Assembly (NCBI GenBank): GCA_003222305.1 | Contig: QHVQ01000009.1 | Coordinates: 1 to 45,524, forward strand | Origin: Acidobacteriota bacterium | Lineage (GTDB): Bacteria > Acidobacteriota > Polarisedimenticolia > Gp22-AA2 > AA152 | Length of the DNA stretch: 45,524 nt | Direction: 5' to 3' | Part shown: one piece after another, positions 28,071-37,831 of the stretch | Layout: each line of letters starts with the position of its first letter | How positions within the stretch are numbered: the first letter of the stretch is position 1 | Notes under the pieces: model-generated | Database searches by the model: none | What the model saw: only the letters and a program-made list of their open reading frames with translations | What the model was told of the DNA's origin: nothing | Translations under genes and position numbers: made by a program

Positions 28071-29441
28071 CTAGCGGTTGGAGGCCGCCAAGTACTCGAT
28101 CAGGTCGATCTTCGTGACGACGCCCTGGAGGCGGCCGGAGTCGATGATCAGGGCGACCTTCCCCTGGGCCACCACGTCGGACAGGCGAGACACCGGGGCA
28201 GAAGGTTCCACCACCTCGTAGGTGGGCTCCGCGAGGGCCCCGGCGGATTTGTGCGCCGAGGATGGGTCGCTGAGCATGGCGCCGAGGAGTCCCGACTCGG
28301 AGAGCATGCCCACGAGGCGCTCCCCTTCCATCACCGGGACCTGGGAGATTCCATGCATCTTCATCACGCCCAAAACGTCCCTCACCGAATCGGCCGCCTG
28401 AGCGACGATGACCTTTTGTGGACGCTTGTGCAGGAGATCCTCCACGCGCCCGGCCAGCTCCTCCTCCAGAAATCCGTTCTGACGCAGCCAGGCATCATCA
28501 TAGACCTTGCTCAGGTAGCGGGAGCCCGAGTCGGGCATCAGGACCACGAGGGTCCTGCACTCGGGGTGGGCCTGCGCGTATTTGATCGCCCCGGCCATGG
28601 CCCCGCCGCAGGAGCCCCCGCCGAAAATCCCTTCCTTGCGCGTCAGTTCCCGGGCGGTGGAGAAGCACTCCTTGTCGCTCACTTGGATCACCTCGTCCAC
28701 GCATGAAAGATCGATGGTATCGGGAATGAAATCCTCGCCAAACCCCTCCACCTTGTAGGTCTTCAGGATCTTTGGTGACTTCCCCGTCTTGATGTACTCG
28801 TAGAAGATGGAGCCCACGGGATCCACCAAGACGTACTTGACCGAAGGCTTCTTCGGCTTGATATAGCGGGCGATGCCGGTGAGAGTCCCCCCCGTCCCCG
28901 TCGCCACCACCACCGCGTCCAGCTCCTCGCCCATCTGCTCCCACACTTCCGGGCCTGTGGTCCGGAAGTGGGCTTCAGGGTTGCTCATGTTCTGGTACTG
29001 GTTGGCGAAGAAGGCACTGGGAGTCGTCTCAGCGACGCGACGGGCCACCTGGTAGTAGCTGCGCGGGTCTTCAGGCGGTACGGCCGTAGGGGTGGTGATC
29101 ACCTTGGCCCCGAACGCCCGAAGCGCCTTGATTTTCTCGTCGCTGACCTTGTCGGGCATGACCAGGATGGTGTGATAGCCTCGGGCGGCCCCCACCATGG
29201 CAAGTCCCATGCCGGTATTGCCGGATGTGCACTCCACTACGGTCCCCCCGGGCTTCAGCTCACCCGACCGCTCAGCGTCTTCGATAATCTGGACGGCGAT
29301 CCTGTCCTTGACGCTGCTGCCCGGATTCAGATACTCCAGCTTGGCATAAAAGGTGGCTCCCGTGTCCCGGCCCAGGCGGTTGATTCGGACCAGGGGTGTG
29401 TGCCCGATGGCGTCCACGACATTGTCGTAAACGTTTTGCAT
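28071..29441 (-). CDS. cystathionine beta-synthase (PLP domain plus C-terminal CBS domains)
   Basis: NPGSSVKDRIAVQII, ECTSGNTGMGLAM; C-terminal tandem CBS domain. Confidence 0.9.
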   Translation of the reverse strand: MQNVYDNVVDAIGHTPLVRINRLGRDTGATFYAKLEYLNPGSSVKDRIAVQIIEDAERSGELKPGGTVVECTSGNTGMGLAMVGAARGYHTILVMPDKVSDEKIKALRAFGAKVITTPTAVPPEDPRSYYQVARRVAETTPSAFFANQYQNMSNPEAHFRTTGPEVWEQMGEELDAVVVATGTGGTLTGIARYIKPKKPSVKYVLVDPVGSIFYEYIKTGKSPKILKTYKVEGFGEDFIPDTIDLSCVDEVIQVSDKECFSTARELTRKEGIFGGGSCGGAMAGAIKYAQAHPECRTLVVLMPDSGSRYLSKVYDDAWLRQNGFLEEELAGRVEDLLHKRPQKVIVAQAADSVRDVLGVMKMHGISQVPVMEGERLVGMLSESGLLGAMLSDPSSAHKSAGALAEPTYEVVEPSAPVSRLSDVVAQGKVALIIDSGRLQGVVTKIDLIEYLAASNR

Positions 29442-29685
29442 GGCTCGTCATCTTGACTTGTTCCGGGGTATCGAGTCAAGGACAGGCGTGGCGGCGAGGG
29501 GAGAAGAATACGTGCCAGGCTCGCCGGCTCGTGTCGGAGCGGAATTCCTGGGAGCAGGGACCAGGCCGGGGGTCCCGGGCTGGAGCTGCACTGAGAAAAA
29601 TGAACCCGAACCACTCTGGGAGTGCTAGAATGTCCAGACTTCTCCTGCAGCGGTGCGGCCAGGATTCTCCTTTGGGACGGTGCGT

Positions 29686-29973
29686 ATGGAAGATTCGACG
29701 AGCGACCCCAAGAGCAAGATTCAGGAGCTGATCGATTATCAGATCAATCCGGCCGTGGCGGGACACGGGGGGGTCATCGAGCTCCTGGACTACAAGGATG
29801 GCGTGGTCTACCTGCGCATGGGGGGAGGCTGCCAGGGATGCGGCATGGCCAATGTCACCCTGAAGCAGGGGATCGAGCGGATGCTCCGCGAAGAGATCCC
29901 GGAAATCCTGCAGGTGGTGGACACCACCGATCATGCCGGCGGGACCAATCCCTATTATCAGCCCTCCAAGTAA
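29686..29973 (+). CDS. NifU C-terminal (Nfu)-like Fe-S scaffold protein
   Basis: INPAVAGHGGVIELLDYKDGVVYLRMGGGCQGCGMANVTLKQGIERML with CxxC; ATG 29686 preferred. Confidence 0.9.
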   Translation: MEDSTSDPKSKIQELIDYQINPAVAGHGGVIELLDYKDGVVYLRMGGGCQGCGMANVTLKQGIERMLREEIPEILQVVDTTDHAGGTNPYYQPSK

Positions 29974-30025
29974 AGCGGACTCCGGATACCCAACCTCCGA
30001 CTCCCCGGCATCCACGGATACTTCC

Positions 30026-31477
30026 ATGCGTCAGCCAGGCGGAATTCTCCTCGTCTCCTGCTATGAGCTGGGCCACCAGCCCCTCGGGCTTGCCCTTCCC
30101 CTGGGCTTTCTGGAAGCCGCAGGATTCCGCCCGGAGGCAGTCGATGTCTCGCGCGAGCCGCTAAATCGTGCGCGGATTGCGAGCGCCCGGCTGGCCGCCC
30201 TCTCCGTGCCGATGCATACCGCCTTGCGACTCGGTGTCCGGGTCGCCGGCCTCATCCGACAAGAAAACCCTTCCTGCCACATCTGCCTCCATGGCCATTA
30301 CGCTGCTCTTAATGCCGACTATCTCCTCAGCGGCCCGGCCGATTCCATCCTCGCGGGCGAATGCGAGGCGAGCCTGGTGGACCTTGCCTGCTCGCTGGAG
30401 GCGGGACGGGATCTCTCGGAGGTCTCGGGACTGTCCTTGCCACACCGGAGAGCCGCCCCGATCCGGCGCCGCCTGCGGTTCGTTGTGCCGAGTCGAGAGC
30501 GCCTCCGGCCGCTCGCCAATTACGCTTCGCTGGAAGAGGAGAGCGGGATTCGGATTGCCGGATGCGTGCAGGCCAGCCGCGGATGTCTGCACCTCTGCCG
30601 TCACTGTCCCATCCCCCCCGTCTACCAGGGTCGATTCTTCGTGATTCCTCGCGAGGTGGTGCTCGCGGACATCCGCAGGCAGGTGGAGCTGGGTGCGACT
30701 CATATCACTTTTGGAGATCCCGATTTCCTGAACGGTCCCGGACACTCCTTGGCGCTGGTGGCGGAGATGCACCGGCTCTTTCCCTTCCTCACTTTCGATT
30801 TCACTGCCAAGATCGAGCACCTCCTCAAGCACGCCTCCCTTCTCCCGAAGCTGAAGGACGCGGGGTGTCTTTTCGTGGTGTCGGCTGTGGAATCGCTCAG
30901 CGACCGGGTGCTGAACATTCTGGACAAGGGGCACACCCGTCGAGACGTGGAAACGGTGCTCGATCTGTTTCAGAGTGCACGCCTGACCCTGCGTCCGTCC
31001 CTGGTGCCTTTCACACCCTGGTCAACACCTTCCGACTACTCCGAGCTGCTGGATTTCGTGCAGGAGCGGGACCTCGTGGATGCGGTGGAGCCGGTGCAAT
31101 TCTCGGTCCGGCGGTTGATCCCTCCAGGCTCCGGTCTGCTGGACCAGCCCGCGATGTCCCCCCACCTGGGGGCGCTGGTCCCGGAATCGTTCAGCTACAC
31201 CTGGAAGCATCCGGATGAGCGGATGGATCGACTTCATCGCCGGGTGTCATCCGAGGTCGAGCAGGCGGCCCACCGACGCGAAGCGTCGGAAGAGACCTTT
31301 CTTCGGATTCGCAGAATCTGCTCGGAGATTATCGGAAGGACCGCTCCGGCAGCTCGGAGCATGACGGAGACTGTCCTGAGGCGCCACGTGCCCCGACTGA
31401 CCGAAAGCTGGTTTTGCTGAGCGGAGCCCACCGAGGGTCAGTTGGACCCTCTTCGGCGGGTAGACCGAGTGGTCTGA
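30026..31477 (+). CDS. CUAEP-tail B12-binding/radical SAM selenoprotein, Sec at TGA 31418-31420 (predicted residue 465 of 483)
   Basis: Radical SAM motif SRGCLHLCRHCPI (CxxxCxxC); frame reads ...TESWFC-TGA-AEPTEGQLDPLRRVDRVV-TGA, giving C-U-A-E-P. The ORF track stops at the TGA (29933..31420). Start ATG 30026 preferred. Confidence 0.88.
31426..31461 (+). promoter_or_regulatory. putative bacterial SECIS element
   Basis: GAGGGUC (31433-39) / GACCCUC (31445-51), loop AGUUG; lower stem CCC/GGG and CC/GG with 3-nt bulge; loop begins 20 nt after the UGA. Confidence 0.72.
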
Positions 31478-31487
31478 GCCGACGGTT

Positions 31488-32726
31488 TCATCGAATCACG
31501 ATTTCCAGACGACGATAGGCTTCCCGCAAGGCGGTCTCCGCGGCAGCGGGGTCGGTCGCGCGGGCAAAGATGAACCCGAGGTACCTGGCCCCCTCCGGCA
31601 GTGGCACCACCGATTGACCCGTCGGAATGCTCTGGACCACCTGTTCAATCCCCGGGATCGCCCTGGCCGACTCCATCCCCCCGAATCGTTTCAGAATGCC
31701 GCCCCGGGGGATCGGGATCATCATGACTCCCGCAGCCCGCCTTTCGCGCTCCAGAGACTCCAGATCCATTCCCAGGGCGTGGCGAATGATGAGCTCCTCC
31801 AACGACATCCCCGCCCCGAATCGCAGGGCGCGCGAGCAGAGTCCTCCCACGGAGCGCGCCGCCACTTCCAAAGGCCAGATCCCTTCCTCGTTCAATCTCA
31901 GTTCCGCGTGGAGGGGCCCTTCCCGCAGTCCCACAGCGAAGGCGGTTCGGGCCGTCATCTCGATAATGTGCCGTTGCCTCTCCTCCGAGAACCGGGAAGG
32001 GGTCACATAGATTGTCTCTTCAAAGAAGGGACCCTCCAGCGGATCCGGCTTGTCGAAAATCGCCAGCACCTTCAGCTCGCCTCCGACCAGCAGCCCCTCC
32101 ACAGCGACCTCGTCGCCCTGGATGTAGGATTCGACCAGAATCCATCCGGCGGCCTCCCCACCCTTCTTCAGGATTTCTGGATCTGCCAGCAGGCGCTTCA
32201 CCCGCTCGAAGGCCAGGGCAAAGCTCTCTCCATCATTCGCCCGTATCACGCCGCGGCTGGCCGAAAGGAACAGCGGCTTGAGCACGCAAGGGTAGCCGAC
32301 GTGCCGAGCCGCGATCCTCGGATCCTCTTCGGTGGAAAACTTCCAGAATTGCGGAACCGGGATGCCCGATTTCCGGAGCAGTTCGCGCGCCCGCAGCTTG
32401 TGTCGGGTAAGACGTACTGCTTCCCCCGGGTTGTGCGGAAGGCCGAGGGCCAGGGAGGCCTCGGCGGCTGTCACCGTGGTCTCGTCCTCCACTCCCACCA
32501 CTCCGTCCAGAGGATGTTCCCGCGCGAACTCAACGATTCGCCGAACGGCGGACGAGGAGTCCTTGAAATCCAGTGCGAGGGTGCCGCCCGGCGCGGCCTC
32601 CTCCAGGGTCTGGCGCTGATCGGATCCGACCACGACTTCCACGCCGAGGCGGATCGCTGCGCTCACGAAATCGGCGGCACGATAGGTGGTGACAGGCATG
32701 AGGAGGAGAATCCGGTAAGAGCTCAT
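31488..32726 (-). CDS. ATP-grasp domain protein
   Basis: HKLRARELLRKSGIPVPQFWKF, YPCVLKPLFLSASRGVI, WILVESYIQGDEVAVEGLL, HAELRLNEEGIWPLEVAARSVGG. Confidence 0.88.
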   Translation of the reverse strand: MSSYRILLLMPVTTYRAADFVSAAIRLGVEVVVGSDQRQTLEEAAPGGTLALDFKDSSSAVRRIVEFAREHPLDGVVGVEDETTVTAAEASLALGLPHNPGEAVRLTRHKLRARELLRKSGIPVPQFWKFSTEEDPRIAARHVGYPCVLKPLFLSASRGVIRANDGESFALAFERVKRLLADPEILKKGGEAAGWILVESYIQGDEVAVEGLLVGGELKVLAIFDKPDPLEGPFFEETIYVTPSRFSEERQRHIIEMTARTAFAVGLREGPLHAELRLNEEGIWPLEVAARSVGGLCSRALRFGAGMSLEELIIRHALGMDLESLERERRAAGVMMIPIPRGGILKRFGGMESARAIPGIEQVVQSIPTGQSVVPLPEGARYLGFIFARATDPAAAETALREAYRRLEIVIR

Positions 32727-32787
32727 GGTCGAATTCTAACCTCTGCTATACTCCGGTGCGACACTTCCCTCGGCAGCGGAGGCTCTC

Positions 32788-33240
32788 ATGCCGGGTAGGT
32801 ATTTCGACGATCTACAGGTCGGCGAGCGGATCCAGCACCGTGTCGCCCGCACCGTCACCGAGACCGACAACGTCCTCTTCTGTTCGCTCACTGCCAACAC
32901 CCAGCCGCTCCATCTCGACGAGGAATTCGCGGCGAAGACCCCCTTTGGGCACCGCATCGTGAACGGCATCTTCACGCTGGGTCTCGTCGTGGGTCTCACC
33001 GTTTCCGATCTGACGGAGGGGACGATCGTGGCAAACCTGTCCTATGAAAAGGTTGCACATCCGAAGCCGGTCTTCCCTGGCGACACCCTCTCGGTTGAGA
33101 CCGAGGTCCTGGAGAAGCGCCCCTCGAAGTCACGGCCCGAGCAGGGGATCGTAAGGCTGCGACACTTCGGGAAGAACCAGCGCGGCGAAGTCGTGGTGGA
33201 CCTGGAGCGGACCGTGCTGTTTCTGCGCAGGCGGGCATGA
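32788..33240 (+). CDS. MaoC family dehydratase
   Basis: YFDDLQVGERIQHRVARTVTETDNVLFCSLTANTQPLHLDEEFA, hot-dog hydratase motif. Confidence 0.9.
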   Translation: MPGRYFDDLQVGERIQHRVARTVTETDNVLFCSLTANTQPLHLDEEFAAKTPFGHRIVNGIFTLGLVVGLTVSDLTEGTIVANLSYEKVAHPKPVFPGDTLSVETEVLEKRPSKSRPEQGIVRLRHFGKNQRGEVVVDLERTVLFLRRRA

Positions 33241-34109
33241 GCGCTCCCGGAGAGATTCGCTCGCTGCGCGCGCGGAGGTCCCTCCTGTTCGTACCCGGCG
33301 ACGACGCCCGGAAAATCGCCAAGGCCGCCGCTTCCGGGGCGGATTGCGTGGTCCTGGACCTGGAGGACGGAGTTGCGACGGACCGGAAGCTTGCGGCCCG
33401 CCAGACGGTGGCCTCGAGCCTCTCCAGTCTCCAGTTCGGCGGCAGCGAGCGGCTGGTGCGCGTGAATCCCGTCGGATCGGAGCTCCATCCAGGCGACATC
33501 GAGGCGACCCTTTCCTCTCGGCCGGATGGCTATGTCCTTCCCAAGGTGGAATCACCGGAGCAGGTCCAGCAGCTAGCCCGCCGGACCTTTCCGAGTCCCC
33601 TCCCCCTGCTGGCCCTGATCGAAAGTGCGCGGGGTGTTTTGGAACTGAAGGAGATCGCCGGCTCCGATCCTCGTCTGGTGGCCCTGCTCTTCGGCGCGGA
33701 GGATCTCACCGCCGACATGGGGGCGGTGCGCACCAGGGCAGGACAGGAAGCAGCCTGGGCGCGGGGCGCCGTGGTGGTGGCGGCCGCAGCTTTTTCCCTC
33801 CAGGCCATCGACACGGTGTTCGTAGACCTCCACGATGAAGAGGGACTCCACCGCGAATCGCTGGATGCCTGCGGGATGGGCTATGCAGGGAAGATGGCGA
33901 TCCATCCCAAGCAACTTTCCCTTATCCACCAGGCCTTCACGCCCTCCGATGAGGAGATTGCCAAGGCCTGCCGGCTGGTGGAAGTCCATGCCCGGCACCA
34001 GGACCAGGGAAAGGGGGCCTTTGCCCTGGACGGAAGGATGGTGGATTGGCCCATGGTCCGAGCCGCGGAGCACCTCCTCGCCCGGGCCCGGGCTGCAGGA
34101 AAAATCTGA
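33237..34109 (+). CDS. CitE-like CoA ester lyase (HpcH/HpaI family)
   Basis: RRSLLFVPGDDARKIAKAAASGADCVVLDLEDGV; ALIESARGVLELKEIA; GYAGKMAIHPKQL. Confidence 0.92.
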   Translation: MSAPGEIRSLRARRSLLFVPGDDARKIAKAAASGADCVVLDLEDGVATDRKLAARQTVASSLSSLQFGGSERLVRVNPVGSELHPGDIEATLSSRPDGYVLPKVESPEQVQQLARRTFPSPLPLLALIESARGVLELKEIAGSDPRLVALLFGAEDLTADMGAVRTRAGQEAAWARGAVVVAAAAFSLQAIDTVFVDLHDEEGLHRESLDACGMGYAGKMAIHPKQLSLIHQAFTPSDEEIAKACRLVEVHARHQDQGKGAFALDGRMVDWPMVRAAEHLLARARAAGKI

Positions 34110-34125
34110 AATCGCTCGCCGGAGG

Positions 34126-34641
34126 TCATCCCCCCTTCCCACCCGTTGCATCCAGATCCACCAGGACCTGACCCCGATCCACTTGATCTCCCGCGCCACA
34201 GTGCAATTTGATCACCCGGGCCTGCTCCGGCGCGGTGATCCGGATCTCCATCTTCATCGCCTCGAGGACGACCAGCGTCTGGCCCCGCCGAACCGTCTCT
34301 CCCGCTACCACCGCCACCCGCCGGACGAGTCCGGGCATGGGTGCTTCCAGCCCATGCTCGTGTTGTTGGGGCGCCCGCGGCGAGAGGGGGTCGAGCTTCT
34401 GCAGACGATAACCCTCGCCCTCACAGGCCAGGTGCAGTGACGAGCCGTCTCGCGCGCATGAGATGCGATGGCGCCTCCCGTCCACCTCCAGGTCCAGGGT
34501 TCCGTCTCTTGCCGGATGCAGTCTAAATCGGCATTCTCGTCCGTCCACCCAGGCCCGGATCCCTTCGGGGCCAGACTCGAGTGCGACGACATACTCTTTC
34601 CCCTGACTTTGAAAGCGATATTCCACGCCTTTCCCTTTCAA
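34126..34641 (-). CDS. biotin carboxyl carrier protein of an acyl-CoA carboxylase
   Basis: APMPGLVRRVAVVAGETVRRGQTLVVLEAMKMEIRI (biotinylation motif EAMKM). Confidence 0.9.
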   Translation of the reverse strand: MKGKGVEYRFQSQGKEYVVALESGPEGIRAWVDGRECRFRLHPARDGTLDLEVDGRRHRISCARDGSSLHLACEGEGYRLQKLDPLSPRAPQQHEHGLEAPMPGLVRRVAVVAGETVRRGQTLVVLEAMKMEIRITAPEQARVIKLHCGAGDQVDRGQVLVDLDATGGKGG

Positions 34642-36146
34642 CCGCTCAGTCGGAAACCGTCGGCGACCCTCCAGGGGCTGTGAAGATCCCCCGTCTCGCC
34701 GGCCGCTGTCTTCCCGGACGGCAGTGCCCCTCCCTCAGCGAGGATCGCCGCCGCGATCAGAACTTCGTCCGGCGGGTGGTGGACATTCCCCGCAGGGAAC
34801 AGATGATTCGGCAGGAAGTCGGTCGTGGCGTCTCCCCGACGGAAGACGGGATGGGCGAGCAGTCGTTTCAAGAGTCCCTGGTTTGTTGTCGGACCCAGCA
34901 CCACCGTGTCCCGAAGCACCCCTTCCATCCTACGCAACGCCGCCTCGCGATCCTCCGCGCTCACGATAATCTTGGCCAGGAGGGAGTCATAGTGGATCGA
35001 AACCTCATCCCCTTCGGCATAGCCTGAGTCCACCCGGACTCCGGGCCCCTCCGGCATCTTCCACCGGAGGATCCGGCCAGGGGAAGGGGCGAAGTCCCGA
35101 GCAGGGTCTTCGGCGTAAAGGCGGCATTCCAAGGCATGTCCCCGCGGAACGGCCGCAGCCCACGACGGAGAGATGGGCTCCCCCACCGCCAGCTGGATCT
35201 GAGCCGCGACCAGGTCCACGCCCGTCAGCACCTCGGTGACCGGGTGCTCCACTTGTAGACGCGTGTTCATCTCGAGGAAGTAGAACTCGCCGGAATCGAG
35301 ATCCAGGAGAAACTCCACCGTCCCGGCATTGGAGTACCCCGCGGCTTTCGCGACGGCGACCGCGGTGACCCCCATCCGCTCGCGCAGCTCCTCCGTGAGG
35401 GCGGGTGAAGGGCTCTCCTCCAGGATTTTCTGGTACCGCCTCTGCACGGAGCAGTCCCTCTCGAACAGAGAGATGACGCGCCCCTCCAAGTCCCCCAATA
35501 CCTGGATCTCCACATGTCGGGCAGAGGGGATGAGCTTTTCCAGGAAGACCCGCGAGTTGCCGAAGGCGCCCTCGGCCTCCCGCCGGGCGGAGTGCAGCGC
35601 CTCCTCCAACCCCGCGGGGGTGGCCGCTACCCGCATGCCGCGTCCCCCGCCTCCCCCGGCCGCCTTCACCAGCACCGGGAACCCGAGCTTCTTCGCTTCA
35701 CGCAGGAAATCGGCCTCACTCCCGCCCCCCGCATAGCCGGGCACTACGGGGATCCCCGCGGTGCGGGCGAGCTCCCTCGCCCGGGTCTTGTCCCCCAGCC
35801 GCTGAATGGTCCCGGCCTCCGGCCCGATAAAGACAAGCCCCGCCGCGCGCACCGCCCGAGCGAACGCGGCATCCTCGGAGAGAAAACCGTACCCTGGGTG
35901 AATGGCCTCACAGCCGGCGCTCCGAGCCGCCTCCAAGATCACCGAAGCATTGAGGTAAGTCTCGGCGGGACTCGCTCCTTGAAGCGGGATTGCCTCGTCC
36001 GCTTCCCGCACGTGCAGGGCCGAGGCATCGACTTCGGAGTGGAGGGCTACGGAGACGATCCCCGACTCGCGGCAGGCCCGCGCGATCCGGACGGCGATCT
36101 CTCCGCGATTGGCGATTAGGAGGCGATGGAACAAGAGTGGCCCCAC
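34638..36146 (-). CDS. acyl-CoA carboxylase biotin carboxylase subunit
   Basis: FHRLLIANRGEIAVRIARACRESGI, KAAGGGGGRGMRV, FYFLEMNTRLQVEHPVTE. Confidence 0.95.
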   Translation of the reverse strand: MGPLLFHRLLIANRGEIAVRIARACRESGIVSVALHSEVDASALHVREADEAIPLQGASPAETYLNASVILEAARSAGCEAIHPGYGFLSEDAAFARAVRAAGLVFIGPEAGTIQRLGDKTRARELARTAGIPVVPGYAGGGSEADFLREAKKLGFPVLVKAAGGGGGRGMRVAATPAGLEEALHSARREAEGAFGNSRVFLEKLIPSARHVEIQVLGDLEGRVISLFERDCSVQRRYQKILEESPSPALTEELRERMGVTAVAVAKAAGYSNAGTVEFLLDLDSGEFYFLEMNTRLQVEHPVTEVLTGVDLVAAQIQLAVGEPISPSWAAAVPRGHALECRLYAEDPARDFAPSPGRILRWKMPEGPGVRVDSGYAEGDEVSIHYDSLLAKIIVSAEDREAALRRMEGVLRDTVVLGPTTNQGLLKRLLAHPVFRRGDATTDFLPNHLFPAGNVHHPPDEVLIAAAILAEGGALPSGKTAAGETGDLHSPWRVADGFRLSG

Positions 36147-36151
36147 GGTCC

Positions 36152-37780
36152 TTACATGCGAAAAACGCCATAACGGGTGTCCCGCGGCGGCGCGTTCAGC
36201 GTGGCAGCGAGGGCCAGCCCCAGAACGCGGCGGGTCTGGGGAGGATCCAGGATCCCGTCGTCCCAGAGGCGGGCCGTGGAGTAATAGGGACTCCCTTCAG
36301 TTTCATACTTCTCCAAGATGGGACGCATGAACTCTTCGCGCTGGGCGGTGGCCATGGCAGGCTTCCCGCTCCGAAGGTTCTGCTCATCCTTCACGGTGGC
36401 CAGAACGTTGGCCGCCTGCTCGCCTCCCATGACGCTGATCCGCGCATTGGGCCACATCCAGAGGAACCGTGGAGAATAGGCGCGGCCGCACATCCCATAG
36501 TTGCCCGCCCCGAAGCTGCCGCCAATGATTACCGTGAGCTTGGGCACCGCAGCGTTGGCCACGGCGTGGACCATTTTGGCCCCGTCCTTGGCGATGCCTC
36601 CCGCCTCGTACTGCTTGCCCACCATGAAGCCAGTGATGTTCTGCAGGAAGATCAGCGGAATGCCCCGGGACGTGCACAGCTCCACGAAGTGGGTCCCCTT
36701 CAAAGCCGATTCGCTGAACAGCACTCCGTTGTTGGCCAGGATCCCTGCAAGGCACCCTTCGACGCGGGCAAAGCCGCAGATCAGCGTGGCGCCGTAGCGC
36801 GCCTTGAACTCCCGGAAGCGGCTGCCGTCCACGAGCCGCGCGATGATCTCTCGCACGTCGTAGACCTCGCGAAAGCTGCGCGGGAGCACGCCGTAGATCT
36901 CCACGGGGTCGAAGCGCGGCGCCTCAGGCGACGCCACCTCCACACCCACAGTCCTGCGCCGATTAAGCGTGGCGACAATTTCTCTCACCAGCGCCAGCGC
37001 GTGCTGGTCGTCCTCGGCGAGATGATCGGCCACGCCGGAACGGCGGGTGTGCACCTCGGCCCCTCCCAGTTCCTCGGCGCTGACCTCTTCGCCGGTGGCC
37101 GCCTTCACCAGGGGCGGTCCCCCCAAGAAGATGGTGCCTTTCCCCTTCACGATGACGGTCTCGTCGCTCATGGAAGGAACGTAGGCTCCCCCCGCCGTGC
37201 AGCTTCCCATCACAGCCGCAATCTGCGGTATCCCTAGGGCGCTGAGCCGGGCCTGGTTATAGAAAATGCGGCCGAAATGATCCCGGTCCGGGAAAACCTC
37301 GGCCTGGAGCGGCAGGAATGCCCCTCCCGAATCCACCAGGTAGATGCAGGGGAGGTTGTTCTCGGCGGCGATTTCCTGGGCCCGAAGGTGCTTCTTGACG
37401 GTGACGGGATAGTAGGTTCCGCCCTTCACGGTGGCGTCGTTGGCCACGATGAGGCACTCGACACCACTGACCCGGCCGATCCCCGTGACCAGCCCGGCAC
37501 AGGGGGCCTCGCCATCGTACATCTCCCAGGCGGCGAGCGGACTCAGCTCGAGGAAGGGGGAGCCCTGGTCCAGCAGGCGATCGATGCGATCGCGCACCAA
37601 CAGCTTTCCCTGCTGGACGTGACGCTCGCGGTACTTTTCCCCGCCTCCCATGCGCGCCAGGGCAAGGCGCTCCTTGAGCTCCCCGGCCAGCCGGCGGTGA
37701 TGAGCATCGTTTTGTTTGAAGCGATCGGCGCGAGTGTCCAGAGCGGAGGCCAGGATCTCCATGGGCCGTGAGTGTAGCAT
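36152..37780 (-). CDS. acyl-CoA carboxylase carboxyltransferase subunit
   Basis: [64 protein letters not shown], methylcrotonyl/propionyl-CoA carboxylase beta type. Confidence 0.94.
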   Translation of the reverse strand: MLHSRPMEILASALDTRADRFKQNDAHHRRLAGELKERLALARMGGGEKYRERHVQQGKLLVRDRIDRLLDQGSPFLELSPLAAWEMYDGEAPCAGLVTGIGRVSGVECLIVANDATVKGGTYYPVTVKKHLRAQEIAAENNLPCIYLVDSGGAFLPLQAEVFPDRDHFGRIFYNQARLSALGIPQIAAVMGSCTAGGAYVPSMSDETVIVKGKGTIFLGGPPLVKAATGEEVSAEELGGAEVHTRRSGVADHLAEDDQHALALVREIVATLNRRRTVGVEVASPEAPRFDPVEIYGVLPRSFREVYDVREIIARLVDGSRFREFKARYGATLICGFARVEGCLAGILANNGVLFSESALKGTHFVELCTSRGIPLIFLQNITGFMVGKQYEAGGIAKDGAKMVHAVANAAVPKLTVIIGGSFGAGNYGMCGRAYSPRFLWMWPNARISVMGGEQAANVLATVKDEQNLRSGKPAMATAQREEFMRPILEKYETEGSPYYSTARLWDDGILDPPQTRRVLGLALAATLNAPPRDTRYGVFRM

Positions 37781-37831
37781 TCGACCTTCCCCCCCGCAAC
37801 GGCTCGCGGGCGGGGCGGCGGGTGAACGGAT

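Noticed and set aside
31418-31420. TGA as a true stop for the radical SAM protein
   Set aside because: The in-frame continuation AEP after C-TGA, the hairpin position and the match to the CUAEP tail favour selenocysteine; ordinary termination stays possible until Sec machinery is found.
31433-31456. Hairpin as a rho-independent terminator
   Set aside because: The stem is followed by TTCGGCGGG with no U-tract.
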